This document shows positions 51,049 through 59,531 of a stretch of 64,000 nucleotides of DNA, piece by piece. This DNA comes from Pontibacter roseus DSM 17521 (GTDB taxonomy: Bacteria; Bacteroidota; Bacteroidia; Cytophagales; Hymenobacteraceae): NCBI RefSeq assembly GCF_000373265.1, contig NZ_KB890761.1:357388-421387 (forward strand). The letters run 5' to 3'. How positions within the stretch are numbered: position 1 is the first letter of the stretch; every line of letters starts with the position of its first letter. Both the position numbers and the translations under genes were made by a program. The notes beneath the pieces were generated by a model. The model did no database searches and was not told where the DNA came from. It was given only the letters and a program-made list of their open reading frames with translations.

Positions 51049-53574
51049 TTGGAGCGCAAACGGATTGTGAAAAAAGTGCTATTTTACCTCACCTTGGCAA
51101 TGGTGGCGGTGATAAGCATTTCTGTGGGGTTAGTGTACACGTATCAGGATAAGATTGTGGGCCTTTTCGTGACAGAGGCGAACAAGCACATCAAGACGAA
51201 GGTGGAGGTGGCGAAAATATCGCTTTCCCTGTTTGAGAAGTTTCCGCAGGTGGCTGTGGCGCTGGACCAGGTGAAGGTGATAGAGGGCGTAGAGGGAAGT
51301 GAGGAGTCGCTGGCCCAGGCGGAGAAGCTATACTTCACCTTCAGCCTCTTTGACATCTTAAGGGGCAGGTATAGCGTGAAGCAGCTCCACATGGAAAACG
51401 GCTCGCTGCACGTGAGGGTGCTTCAAAACGGACAGCACAACTACGACATACTCAAATCTGACTCTACTACGGCTGGCTCTGAGGATTTCTCCTTCAACCT
51501 AGAAAGAATCAACCTCAGTAACGTGGCCATACGCTACTCCGACCTGCTGCTGGATCAAGACTATCAGGCGCAGGCGCAGCGGCTGGAGGCCACACTGGTT
51601 ATCTCTTCAGAAACCATTGCGCTGGAATCGACTGGCAAAGCTACTGTGCAGACGCTCCGCATAGGCAAAGGGGAGTATTTCAAGGGCAAGGCAGTGGACC
51701 TGAACACGGCGCTGACCATCAACCGGGAGGCCAAGACCATCGCGCTGCAACCGTCGGTGGTGCAGGTAGAGGGTGCCGCCTACGAAGTGGGCGGGGCCAT
51801 TGCCTACGGCGGCACCACGGAACTGGACCTGAAACTGGAAGGCAAAAATACCGATATACAATCGCTGCTGTCACTGCTGCCACAGCACATAACGAAGGAG
51901 TACAGCCAATATCGTAGTGAAGGAGACATCTTCTTCAGCGGCGCCATCAAAGGCAAGGCAGGGGCGAAAGCCATACCACACGTTACTTTCAGCTTCGGGT
52001 GCCGTAACGCCTCCTTCTACCATCCTGATGTGAAGCAAAAGGTGGAGGGGCTGAACCTGGAGGGTAGCTTCACCAATGGCGCAAAGCGCGATGCAAGCAC
52101 TTCTGTGCTGGAACTGAAGAATCTGAAAGGTATACTGAACAAGCGCCCATTTTCCGGCAACCTCGTTTACCGCAACTTCAACGACCCCTACCTGGCATTT
52201 GATGCCAAAGGTATGCTGGACGTAGGCTACGTAGTGGGACTGCTGAAGCTGGAGCAGGTGCACAGTGGGAGTGGCCTGGCTGATGTGCGCATCGCCTTCG
52301 CAGGAAACCTGAATGAGTTCAAAGCCAAGCCCGGAAACAGCACTTTGAGCACTACAGGCGACATTACGCTGCACAACGTGTCGTTAGGACTGCAGGAGAT
52401 GCCGATGCCATTCTCGGGCCTGTATGGCAACTTCATCTTCAAGAAGAACGATGTGGCGGTGTCGGATTTCAAGGGCAGACTAGGAGACTCAGACTTTGTG
52501 TTGAACGGCATGTTCCGCAATGTAATGGCGTGGCTGCTGCTGGACAAACAGCGCCTGCTGGTGGAGGCCGATTTCAACAGCAACTACCTCAACTTTGACC
52601 AGCTTCTCAGCGAGGAGCTGAACACGCCTGCGGCCTCCCGTCAGGCCAGTGCTGCCACAGGGTATAAGTTCAACGTGTCTCCTGACATAGCTTTTGACTT
52701 GAGCGCCTCCATCCGCAAGGCGAATTTCAGGCGGTTCAGGGGCGAGAACATCAAAGGGGAAGTGAAGCTGCGCAACCAGGTCGTATCCAGCCCTAACATC
52801 TCATTCAACGCTATTGGCGGCAACTTTGCCGTGCGCGGTATCCTGGATGCCCGCAACCGCAACCACATCGTGGTCAATACTGCGACAAAGCTCAGCAACA
52901 TGAGTGTTGACAGCCTGTTCTATGTGTTCGAGAACTTCGGGCAGGCGTTTATCATGGACCGCCACCTGCGCGGCAGGCTTACGGCCAACATCGTGTCGGA
53001 GGTATACTTTGACAGCCACCTGAACACCAAGACCGACCTGCTACAGGCTGAGATTGCCGCAACCGTGCGCGATGGCCAGCTGATTAGCTTCGCGCCGATG
53101 CAGAAGATGTCGGCGTTCGTGAAGCGGTCAGAGTTAGCCAACATGCAGTTTGCGGAGCTGAGTAACAGCTTCTGGATACAGCAGCGCACCATTTACATTC
53201 CGGAGATGGACATCCGCTCCAACCTCTCTTCTATACCTTCCGTGTCTATATCCGGCACCCATACCTTTGACCAGGACATGGACTACAAAATCAAGCTGCC
53301 TCTGCTGAAGGGCCGACGCCCAGACAAGGACTCTGTGTATGGCGTGGTGGCAGAGGACACCGACGCGGGCAGCAGCATGCTTTTCCTGAGCGTGAAGGGA
53401 AAGGAGAACAGCTTCAAGATAGCTTATGATAACGAGCGGGTGCGCGAGAAGATAAAAACCGACCTGAAACAGGAAGGCAAAGAGCTGCGCGACCTGTTCC
53501 GCGGCAAGAAACCTGCTAAGAAGGAGGAAAAGAAAGTAGAGCTACAAGAAAACGAGTACTTCGACTTCGACTAA
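51049..53574 (+). CDS. AsmA-like family protein
   Basis: 841 aa. One N-terminal membrane segment (about 8-27, LFYLTLAMVAVISISVGLVYTY) then a very long beta-rich periplasmic part with repeated AsmA/TamB-like patterns (LHMENGSLHVRVLQNGQHNYDIL; LKNLKGILNKRPFSGNLVYRNF) and a C-terminal charged helix ending in Lys/Glu-rich repeats. Such proteins bridge the envelope and move phospholipid or influence outer-membrane assembly. The start is taken as the TTG at 51049; a GTG six codons later at 51067 is equally possible. Stands alone after tRNA-Val. Confidence 0.85.
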   Translation: MERKRIVKKVLFYLTLAMVAVISISVGLVYTYQDKIVGLFVTEANKHIKTKVEVAKISLSLFEKFPQVAVALDQVKVIEGVEGSEESLAQAEKLYFTFSLFDILRGRYSVKQLHMENGSLHVRVLQNGQHNYDILKSDSTTAGSEDFSFNLERINLSNVAIRYSDLLLDQDYQAQAQRLEATLVISSETIALESTGKATVQTLRIGKGEYFKGKAVDLNTALTINREAKTIALQPSVVQVEGAAYEVGGAIAYGGTTELDLKLEGKNTDIQSLLSLLPQHITKEYSQYRSEGDIFFSGAIKGKAGAKAIPHVTFSFGCRNASFYHPDVKQKVEGLNLEGSFTNGAKRDASTSVLELKNLKGILNKRPFSGNLVYRNFNDPYLAFDAKGMLDVGYVVGLLKLEQVHSGSGLADVRIAFAGNLNEFKAKPGNSTLSTTGDITLHNVSLGLQEMPMPFSGLYGNFIFKKNDVAVSDFKGRLGDSDFVLNGMFRNVMAWLLLDKQRLLVEADFNSNYLNFDQLLSEELNTPAASRQASAATGYKFNVSPDIAFDLSASIRKANFRRFRGENIKGEVKLRNQVVSSPNISFNAIGGNFAVRGILDARNRNHIVVNTATKLSNMSVDSLFYVFENFGQAFIMDRHLRGRLTANIVSEVYFDSHLNTKTDLLQAEIAATVRDGQLISFAPMQKMSAFVKRSELANMQFAELSNSFWIQQRTIYIPEMDIRSNLSSIPSVSISGTHTFDQDMDYKIKLPLLKGRRPDKDSVYGVVAEDTDAGSSMLFLSVKGKENSFKIAYDNERVREKIKTDLKQEGKELRDLFRGKKPAKKEEKKVELQENEYFDFD

Positions 53575-53923
53575 GCCCCGGACCCACTTGCATACTTGTC
53601 TTAAGGAAGTGAAGCAGCCTGTGCCATCAAAGGTCTGATGTCAATATTGTAAAGGTTATATTTTACTTACATGCTCTGTTAAGGTGTAGTTTACCTTGCT
53701 TATAGGTGTGTTTATAAAAAAAATACTGTTTAGGATACAACCAGATGGCGCGTGGGCCGTTAAAGAAATCAAAATTACAAAATCAAGATTTTGTTGATGT
53801 TTAAGGTTAAGAGATGATAATCTGGCTGACTCCCTGAAAGGTTATATATCGTCAGGAAGAACGCAGATTGAAAATATAAGGGTGAAAAAAAAGCCGGAGT
53901 TTCTCCGGCTTTTTTATTTGTGC
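53575..53923. other. 349-base gap without a gene
   Basis: AT-rich, between the AsmA gene and the convergent MscS gene. It holds a 16-bp palindrome (CAAAATC-AA-GATTTTG, 53777-53792) and the terminator at 53887-53915. No open frame with coding character, RNA gene or iterated word was found in the first 300 bases. Confidence 0.7.
53887..53915. terminator. Terminator of the MscS operon
   Basis: 13-bp perfect stem (53887-53899 with 53903-53915), core GCCGGAG/CTCCGGC, loop TTT, A run on one side and T run on the other, so it works on both strands. Confidence 0.93.
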
Positions 53924-55078
53924 TTACTGCATATCAGTGGCCGGGAAATGTGCCGGCTCGGGCAGCTTGCGCATGTGCTTTGTGTTTGCTTTGTGAAAGT
54001 GCAGCGTCTGGGCAGGGATGGCGAACTGTACGCCATGTCTCTCAACGATTTCCACAATCTTGTAGGCAATCTCTTCCTTTACATTGATGTATTCGTTCCA
54101 ATCGAGCAGTTCCACGAAATACAGCACCATCACATCTTTCGAACTGGTGCCAAAGTCCTGAAAACGCACGCGGCCGTCTTGATTCGTCTGCGGATGCGCA
54201 TCGATGTACTGCTGCAGCTCGGTCGTGATGGCTTTGATTTGCTCCGAGGTGGTATCATAGGTCAGCCTGAGGTCGAACTTCACCCGCCGGAAGGTGCGAA
54301 GCGTCAGGTTGTTGAGCGGCTTGTCAATCATGCTCTTATTTGGCACCGTCACAAAGGTTTTCTCCAGCGTACGGATGCGGGTACTGCGGAAGCCTATCTT
54401 CTCAATTACGCCCGTGATGCCGCCCACTTCCACCAAGTCGCCTACCACAAAGGGATGGTCCAGAAAGATGGTGAAGGAGGCCAGCAGGTTCTCCAGGCTT
54501 TCCTTGGCAGCGAACGCGATGGCTAGACCACCCACACCCAAGCCGGCCACCATACCTGCCACATTCACTCCGAACACGGAGCCCAGTACCACCAGAAAAG
54601 AGAAGATAGCCACCAGCACCTTGATGAAATCCTTGAAGAAAGGGACCAGTTGGTCGTTGAGCTTGGAGGAGGGGTGGGAGACCCGTTTCTGAAACACCAG
54701 CGCTATGAAGTCGATGAAGCGGATGATGACCCAGGTAATGGCTACAATGACGAAAACATGGAACACGCGCATCAGGATAACCTTTAGGAGCGGGTCACCT
54801 TTGGCGTCCGGTGGCGTGGGATACTGGAGCACGTTGACCGCAAAAAACAGGAATACCAGGAACACCACCATCTCCAGCGGCTCTATGAGGTGTCGCCTTA
54901 GGCTCACTTGACTCTCTTCGTCCGAAAACCGCTTCACCAGCCGGAAGATAATACTGGTGATAAGCTTAGAGAGGAGCGTTTTGATGATGTAGCCAAACAG
55001 CAGGATGCCTACAAACCACAGGTATGCAGACACCGTGTTGCCTAAGAACTCATAAGAAAGATACTCTCTGTAATCCAT
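53924..55078 (-). CDS. Mechanosensitive ion channel family protein (MscS)
   Basis: 384 aa with the ATG at 55078 (a longer frame overlaps the upstream gene). Four hydrophobic segments at about 15-37, 63-83, 104-126 and 155-175; the pore-lining helix AGMVAGLGVGGLAIAFAAKESLENLLASF near 172-200 and the conserved DHPFVVGDLVEVGGITGVIEKIGFRSTRIRT beta domain are present. Opens on membrane tension to release solutes. It lies 10 nt after the amino-acid dehydrogenase gene on the same strand. Confidence 0.93.
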   Translation of the reverse strand: MDYREYLSYEFLGNTVSAYLWFVGILLFGYIIKTLLSKLITSIIFRLVKRFSDEESQVSLRRHLIEPLEMVVFLVFLFFAVNVLQYPTPPDAKGDPLLKVILMRVFHVFVIVAITWVIIRFIDFIALVFQKRVSHPSSKLNDQLVPFFKDFIKVLVAIFSFLVVLGSVFGVNVAGMVAGLGVGGLAIAFAAKESLENLLASFTIFLDHPFVVGDLVEVGGITGVIEKIGFRSTRIRTLEKTFVTVPNKSMIDKPLNNLTLRTFRRVKFDLRLTYDTTSEQIKAITTELQQYIDAHPQTNQDGRVRFQDFGTSSKDVMVLYFVELLDWNEYINVKEEIAYKIVEIVERHGVQFAIPAQTLHFHKANTKHMRKLPEPAHFPATDMQ

Positions 55079-55088
55079 TGGGCAAGAA

Positions 55089-56315
55089 CTATAGTAACTG
55101 GCTGAGTGCGATTTCGAACGACGCCTTGGCAATCTCTGTCTTTGACTGGTTTTTCACCTGTGTCTTCTCCAGCGCGTTGTAGATGGTGTTGGAAATGTCA
55201 GAGAAGATGGCCTCATCCGTGATTTCCACCTCGTTCTCCATGAGGTAAGCAAAAACACGGGCCATGCCGCAGTTGGCGATGAAGTCAGGTATAACGGAGA
55301 CGCTCCGGTCAGCAAACTCGCCGGTAGGGCCGAAGAAGATTTCCGGGTCCTGGAACGGAACGTTGGCGCCGGAGGATATTACCTCCAGACCGCTGCTGAT
55401 CATCTGCTCCAACTGCCCTCTGGTGACAAGTCGCGAAGCCGCAGCCGGAATGAATATCTCCGCACCCAACGACCAGATGCGGTTGTTCATCTCTTCGAAC
55501 GAAAGCAGGTTGTCAGCGTATAGCGCGTTGCCCTGGCGGCCGAGGAACAGTTCCCGTATCTCCTCAAAGGAGAATCCACTGGGATTAATCAGGCCACCGG
55601 CCCTGTCTATGATGCCGATTATCTTAACACCTCTGGAGGCCAGGTAGAAAGCCGCAGCGGCCCCTACATTGCCCCAGCCTTGTATAATGGCGCGCTTGCT
55701 CGCAAAGTCGCCGCCCCACAAGGTATAGTAATGGCGCACGGCCTCCGCGACGCCATACCCAGTAATCATGTCGGCAATGGTGTATTTGCGGGCGGCGGCT
55801 GGCGTGTAGGCAGGGTCCTCAATCACTTTGATAACCCCCTGGCGCAGCTGCCCAATCTTGTTTATCTTCTGTGGCTCGGTGGCGTTGAAGTGACCGTTCA
55901 CCACGCCTTCCTGCGGATGCCACAGGCCGTAGTCCTCTGTGATGGGAATCACCTCATGGATTTCGTCCACGTTCAGGTCGCCTCCGGTGCCGTAGTAGCT
56001 CTTGAGCAGGGGAATCACCGCTTTGTACCAGCGCTCCAGCACGCCCCGCTTGCGCGGGTCTGCCGGGTCGAAGTTGATGCCTGACTTGGCGCCGCCTATG
56101 GCCGGACCCGATACGGTGAACTTCACCTCCATCGTTTTGGCCAGCGACTCTACTTCTCTTTTATCCAAGCCCTTGCGCATGCGCGTGCCCCCACCGGCCG
56201 CACCGCCTCGGAGGGAGTTGATTACCACCCAGCCTTCCGCCTCAGTCTCTGGGTCCTTCCATTCAAAAACTATCTCAGGTTGCTTGTTCTCAAACTTAGC
56301 CAGCAGCTCTTTCAT
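55089..56315 (-). CDS. Glu/Leu/Phe/Val dehydrogenase family protein
   Basis: 408 aa. Residues in the catalytic region include GGTRMRKGLDKREVESLAKTMEVKFT near 42-67 and GPAIGGAKSGINFDP near 70-84, and the NAD(P) fold motif IQGWGNVGAAAAFYLASRGVKIIGI near 211-235. It belongs to a divergent branch of the family, so whether glutamate is the substrate cannot be stated. It differs from the leucine dehydrogenase at 44193-45293. Promoter at 56353; MscS follows in the same operon. Confidence 0.85.
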   Translation of the reverse strand: MKELLAKFENKQPEIVFEWKDPETEAEGWVVINSLRGGAAGGGTRMRKGLDKREVESLAKTMEVKFTVSGPAIGGAKSGINFDPADPRKRGVLERWYKAVIPLLKSYYGTGGDLNVDEIHEVIPITEDYGLWHPQEGVVNGHFNATEPQKINKIGQLRQGVIKVIEDPAYTPAAARKYTIADMITGYGVAEAVRHYYTLWGGDFASKRAIIQGWGNVGAAAAFYLASRGVKIIGIIDRAGGLINPSGFSFEEIRELFLGRQGNALYADNLLSFEEMNNRIWSLGAEIFIPAAASRLVTRGQLEQMISSGLEVISSGANVPFQDPEIFFGPTGEFADRSVSVIPDFIANCGMARVFAYLMENEVEITDEAIFSDISNTIYNALEKTQVKNQSKTEIAKASFEIALSQLL

Positions 56316-56352
56316 GCATATGTTTCGTTAGGTCTTGTTAAGGATTATGGCG

Positions 56353-56360
56353 CAAAGGTA
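56353..56360 (-). promoter_or_regulatory. Likely -7 element of the amino-acid dehydrogenase gene
   Basis: Minus strand TACCTTTG, 37 nt before the start codon. No TTG at the -33 position. The same TACCTTTG word occurs at 62-69. Confidence 0.5.
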
Positions 56361-56380
56361 CAAAATAAGCGGGCTTGCCG

Positions 56381-57451
56381 CTAACCTAGGTAGATGGCGC
56401 CCCCTACGTTGTCGTGGCTTGCCCCTGTGACACTGCGCAGGCAGTTGTGTTCCCCGCGCCAGCGTAGCACGCCTAGGAAAGCAAAAATCAAGGCCTCCTT
56501 GAAGGAAACGACCTCCGGCTCTGGTACTTCCACGCTGTACTCTGGGCCCAGCAATTGCTCCAGCAGCTCCACCAGGTATAGGTTGAAGGCCCCGCCTCCG
56601 GTCAGTAGCACGCGGTGCCGACCGGGGTGCAGCGGTCGCAGCGCCTGCTTCAGCTGAAAAGCGATGTGCTGGCAGACGGTGCGGAGCTTGTCTTCGGCGG
56701 AGGAGTTGTGGCTGTCGATGGTGCGCAGGCTGTTTTCCAGTACCCACTCCTTGCCAAGCGACTTCGGCGGAGCCTCTGTGAAGTAAGCCGGCGCGTTGAG
56801 CTGCTCGAGCAGGTCCTGCTGCAGACTACCGCTTCGGGCCAGCAACCCATCGGCGTCATAACTTTTGCCCAGACTATTGGCCAGGTGATTCAATAACATA
56901 TTGCAGGCACATATATCAAAAGCCAAACGTTGGCCGTTCTTCTGGTACGAAACATTGGCTATACCTCCCAGGTTAATACAGAAGTCGTACTCGCTGAACA
57001 GCAATTCATCGCCTATAGGCACGAGAGGGGCGCCTTGCCCGCCTAGCGCGATGTCGAGGGTGCGGAAATCGCAGACCGCAGGAAGCTGTGCATGGGCGGC
57101 CAGATAGGCGCCGTTGCCTATCTGCAGGGAGATGTGTTTGTCGGGTTGGTGGAAGATGGTATGGCCGTGGGAGGAGATGAAGTCAGGCTGTATACCTGTG
57201 TCGGTTACGAAGCGACGGACCTGCTCACCCAGGTAGCGGCCGTAGGCATGGTCAAGTGCTACTAACTGCTGACCGCTGCAGGTCTCGGCTTCCCGGAGAG
57301 AGTCAATCCATGTATTAGAATATACTAATGTAGTAGCATTAAGTATTTCATATATCCAATTTTCGTTTTTATACGTAAATCTACAAAATGCCAAATCCAG
57401 GCCGTCTAAAGAGGTGCCTGACATGAGGCCAAGTACGTGATATGTGTCCAT
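56381..57451 (-). CDS. anmK: Anhydro-N-acetylmuramic acid kinase
   Basis: 356 aa, near the usual 370. It converts 1,6-anhydro-MurNAc to MurNAc-6-phosphate in cell-wall recycling. The nucleotide-binding start GLMSGTSLDGLDLA at 8-21, SSHGHTIFHQP near 93-103, FDICACNMLLNHLA near 174-187 and the C-terminal LLTGGGAFNLYL near 280-291 identify the family. Starts 122 nt from the divergent ArsR gene. No other recycling genes are next to it. Confidence 0.95.
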   Translation of the reverse strand: MDTYHVLGLMSGTSLDGLDLAFCRFTYKNENWIYEILNATTLVYSNTWIDSLREAETCSGQQLVALDHAYGRYLGEQVRRFVTDTGIQPDFISSHGHTIFHQPDKHISLQIGNGAYLAAHAQLPAVCDFRTLDIALGGQGAPLVPIGDELLFSEYDFCINLGGIANVSYQKNGQRLAFDICACNMLLNHLANSLGKSYDADGLLARSGSLQQDLLEQLNAPAYFTEAPPKSLGKEWVLENSLRTIDSHNSSAEDKLRTVCQHIAFQLKQALRPLHPGRHRVLLTGGGAFNLYLVELLEQLLGPEYSVEVPEPEVVSFKEALIFAFLGVLRWRGEHNCLRSVTGASHDNVGGAIYLG

Positions 57452-57573
57452 GAGCGAAAATTACTGAAAATCCTTCGTTGGTAATCAGCTAAATGTCGCT
57501 ATTGTCGTATATATCTTAATATGAATTGAATTGTTTAAATGTATGTAGAAACTGTTAGGTATAATTATTAATT

Positions 57574-57882
57574 ATGAAAAGTTTGTTATCTAGAATTGAA
57601 TCTAAGAAAATAGATAAGGCTGCTGCCATGCTGAAGGTATTGGCTCACCCAAAAAGACTGGCGATAGTGGACTTGCTCGGCAAGGAGGAGAAAATGACGG
57701 TTACTGAGATTTATAAATATCTTGATTTGCCACAGGCGATTGCTTCTCAACACCTTATTACACTCAAAGACAAAGGTGTATTGTCTTCTTTTAAGGTTGG
57801 AACCAAGATTTACTATTCGCTTTCCATCCCTAAACTGATTGACGTGATAGATTGCCTGGAAGAATGCTGCATCGATATTTAG
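57574..57882 (+). CDS. ArsR-type winged-helix regulator
   Basis: 102 aa. A winged helix-turn-helix spanning about 15-90 (AAAMLKVLAHPKRLAIVDLLGKEEKMTVTEIYKYLDLPQAIASQHLITLKDKGVLSSFKVG), the ArsR/SmtB type. The C-terminus ends CLEECCIDI, so three Cys could form a metal or redox sensor, but no metal-transport gene is near. The gene is AT-rich relative to neighbours. Its terminator has a 22-bp stem. Confidence 0.9.
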   Translation: MKSLLSRIESKKIDKAAAMLKVLAHPKRLAIVDLLGKEEKMTVTEIYKYLDLPQAIASQHLITLKDKGVLSSFKVGTKIYYSLSIPKLIDVIDCLEECCIDI

Positions 57883-57926
57883 GCGCCAGCCTGACGCTCA
57901 CCGCAGTCATTGGGGCTGCACCCATC

Positions 57927-57984
57927 AAAAAGCCAAAGGTCTCCGACACCTTCTCATAAAGCTGTCGGGGACCTTTGGCTTTTT
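57927..57984 (+). terminator. Terminator of the ArsR gene
   Basis: 22-bp stem with one G-T pair (57927-57948 with 57963-57984), core AGCCAAAGGTC/GACCTTTGGCT, A and T ends. Confidence 0.93.
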
Positions 57985-58075
57985 CTATTCACTTAAAAGA
58001 AGCATACCTTCACTAAGATTCCGCTCCAATAAAACAACTCTCAGTCCGCCTCTTGCACCGGCGTTGAAATACCCC

Positions 58076-58471
58076 TTATAGACTCAATCCAGCTTTCCTC
58101 TGAGCAGGGGCCTTCCCGGTTTTTGGCTTCTCTCTCTTAGCCTTGGCCTGGCTGGTTCGCATTGCTTTTTCTACTTCTTTCTTCAGGATGTCATGTCCCT
58201 CTACAGTAGTGGCGGCAGAAAGCGCCACAGCGCTCATGCGGGCCATGCGTGGGGTCACGGCTGCGTTGGGGTTGGATGTGGCCACCCAGTTCGCATCCGC
58301 GTCGGCGCTTTTCATGGACGGCCTGTTGGCCACCAGTTGGTAATCAGCGTCTGCAGGTTTCGCCATTTTGTTGCCAGATGCGCCTGTGAGGGCATTCGGT
58401 TGCGGATGGTTGCTGCAGGAGCTTAAAAGGATAATGGTGATAAAGCTAATTAGAGTAGAGATTCTTTTCAT
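58076..58471 (-). CDS. Hypothetical lipoprotein
   Basis: 131 aa. Lipoprotein signal with LSSC near residue 19; the mature chain is Ala/Lys/Met-rich (MARMSAVALSAATTVEGHDILKKEVEKAMRTSQAKAKREK), probably helical and basic at the C-terminus. No family recognised. It is convergent with the ArsR gene and the gene upstream is 431 bases away. Confidence 0.6.
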   Translation of the reverse strand: MKRISTLISFITIILLSSCSNHPQPNALTGASGNKMAKPADADYQLVANRPSMKSADADANWVATSNPNAAVTPRMARMSAVALSAATTVEGHDILKKEVEKAMRTSQAKAKREKPKTGKAPAQRKAGLSL

Positions 58472-58902
58472 CGACTAGTGCTATGGTTTATAGATAAGTA
58501 CTGGCAAGTGGTCTGTTCTCTTAGCTTGTCACAAAGCGGAGTTGAAGGTATAGGGGCGGCAGCCATCGGTAGGAAAGGCAGAACTGTTTCCATTAAATCG
58601 AATGACTTGTGCAAATATATATATTAATACTCATATAAAGCAACAGTTGGTTTAAAAACTCTGCTCTTTTTGCCCAAAACTTATATTGGTCTGGATGTTT
58701 CTGTGCCGAGTGAGGCCCGGCAAGGGGTTTTCTGCTGGGCAGTATTTTCCGATTAAAAATTATAAAGGCACCGAACGGGCTCTTTAAAGGAGACTGCCTT
58801 GTCAGTAGTATTTTGCAGAGGAAAATAAATACTAATTGTTGTTTTCGTTAATATCTTAATAAGTATATATTTGATGTTCCAACCTTTATATATTTATTTA
58901 AG
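58472..58902. other. 431-base gap without a gene
   Basis: AT-rich region between divergent genes. It contains one iterated-word copy (58544) and, at the right end, a candidate promoter (58866-58873). I see no coding frame or RNA gene. Confidence 0.65.
58866..58873 (+). promoter_or_regulatory. Likely -7 element of the Bor-like gene
   Basis: TATATTTG matches TAnnTTTG, 29 nt before the ATG. TTTC at 58843-58846 is 19 nt upstream and could be a weak -33. Confidence 0.45.
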
Positions 58903-59196
58903 ATGAAAAGAAAGTTATTTTCGCTCGCAGCAGGGGTAGCTATGTCCCTGTCTTTTACCTCATGCTACACCTATACGCACACTGTAGGCAGCGGACCGCA
59001 ATCCAACGTCCAGGTGAAAAAGATGAACCATTACCTGATTTATGGCTTGGCTCCGGTAAGCGTTTCTAACCCGTCAGAGATGGCAGGAGGGGCACAGAAC
59101 TACAGCGTTACCATTACGCATACCTTCGTGGATGGCCTGTTGAACGCCATCACCTGGGGCATTTATTCGCCTACTACAACCATCGTTACCAAGTAA
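58903..59196 (+). CDS. Bor/Iss-like lipoprotein
   Basis: 97 aa. Lipobox FTSC at about residue 21, then YTYTHTVGSGPQ. The C-terminal FVDGLLNAITWGIYSPTT at about 76-93 matches the hallmark of phage lambda Bor/Iss proteins (FVNGLLGFITLGIYTP), and the preceding GGAQN agrees as well. Bor confers serum resistance in E. coli; nothing phage-like is nearby here, so it is probably a chromosomal relative of unknown role. Confidence 0.8.
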   Translation: MKRKLFSLAAGVAMSLSFTSCYTYTHTVGSGPQSNVQVKKMNHYLIYGLAPVSVSNPSEMAGGAQNYSVTITHTFVDGLLNAITWGIYSPTTTIVTK

Positions 59197-59201
59197 CACA
59201 G

Positions 59202-59237
59202 ACGCAGGGGCTTTGCCCCTGCGTTGCAAGCTTTTTT
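59202..59237 (+). terminator. Hairpin after the Bor-like gene
   Basis: ACGCAGGGGC/GCCCCTGCGT (59202-59211 with 59215-59224), loop TTT. The T tract starts 7 nt after the stem, so termination may be partial; the next small gene starts at 59241. Confidence 0.7.
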
Positions 59238-59240
59238 TCT

Positions 59241-59432
59241 ATGAGGACTTTTCTGTTCATCGTGCTGCTGGTCTTGGCTGTTCTGACAGGCTATTCTGTA
59301 TTCTCACTTGAATTCTCGAAGCTTTCAGAATATGGAGTAGGTTACCTGGTAGGTAAATCCATTTTATTTGTCGTTGTGCTTGCCTGCTTGTTTCTGACCG
59401 GAAGGAGACTCCTGAAGGAGGATACGAACTAG
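59241..59432 (+). CDS. Small membrane protein of unknown function
   Basis: 63 aa with two hydrophobic segments (about 3-22 and 37-56) and a short polar C-terminus (GRRLLKEDTN). ATG start right after the T tract of the preceding hairpin. No homologue is recognised. The coding call rests on clean hydrophobic patterning and position; its short length keeps confidence moderate. Confidence 0.5.
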   Translation: MRTFLFIVLLVLAVLTGYSVFSLEFSKLSEYGVGYLVGKSILFVVVLACLFLTGRRLLKEDTN

Positions 59433-59459
59433 GCCAAAGCAAAGCTATACCTGAGGCAA

Positions 59460-59531
59460 GTACCTATACCTATAAAACAGGAGAGGCTGGTTGATTTCAA
59501 CCAGCCTCTCCTGTTTTATAGGTATAGGTAC
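59460..59531. terminator. Perfect 35-bp inverted repeat, bidirectional terminator
   Basis: Arms 59460-59494 and 59497-59531 are exact complements with only TT at the centre. The stem contains AAAACAGGAGAGGCTGG and its outer part holds the iterated word in inverted orientation (CTATACCTATA / TATAGGTATAG). The final base is the first base of the hemA stop codon. Confidence 0.93.
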
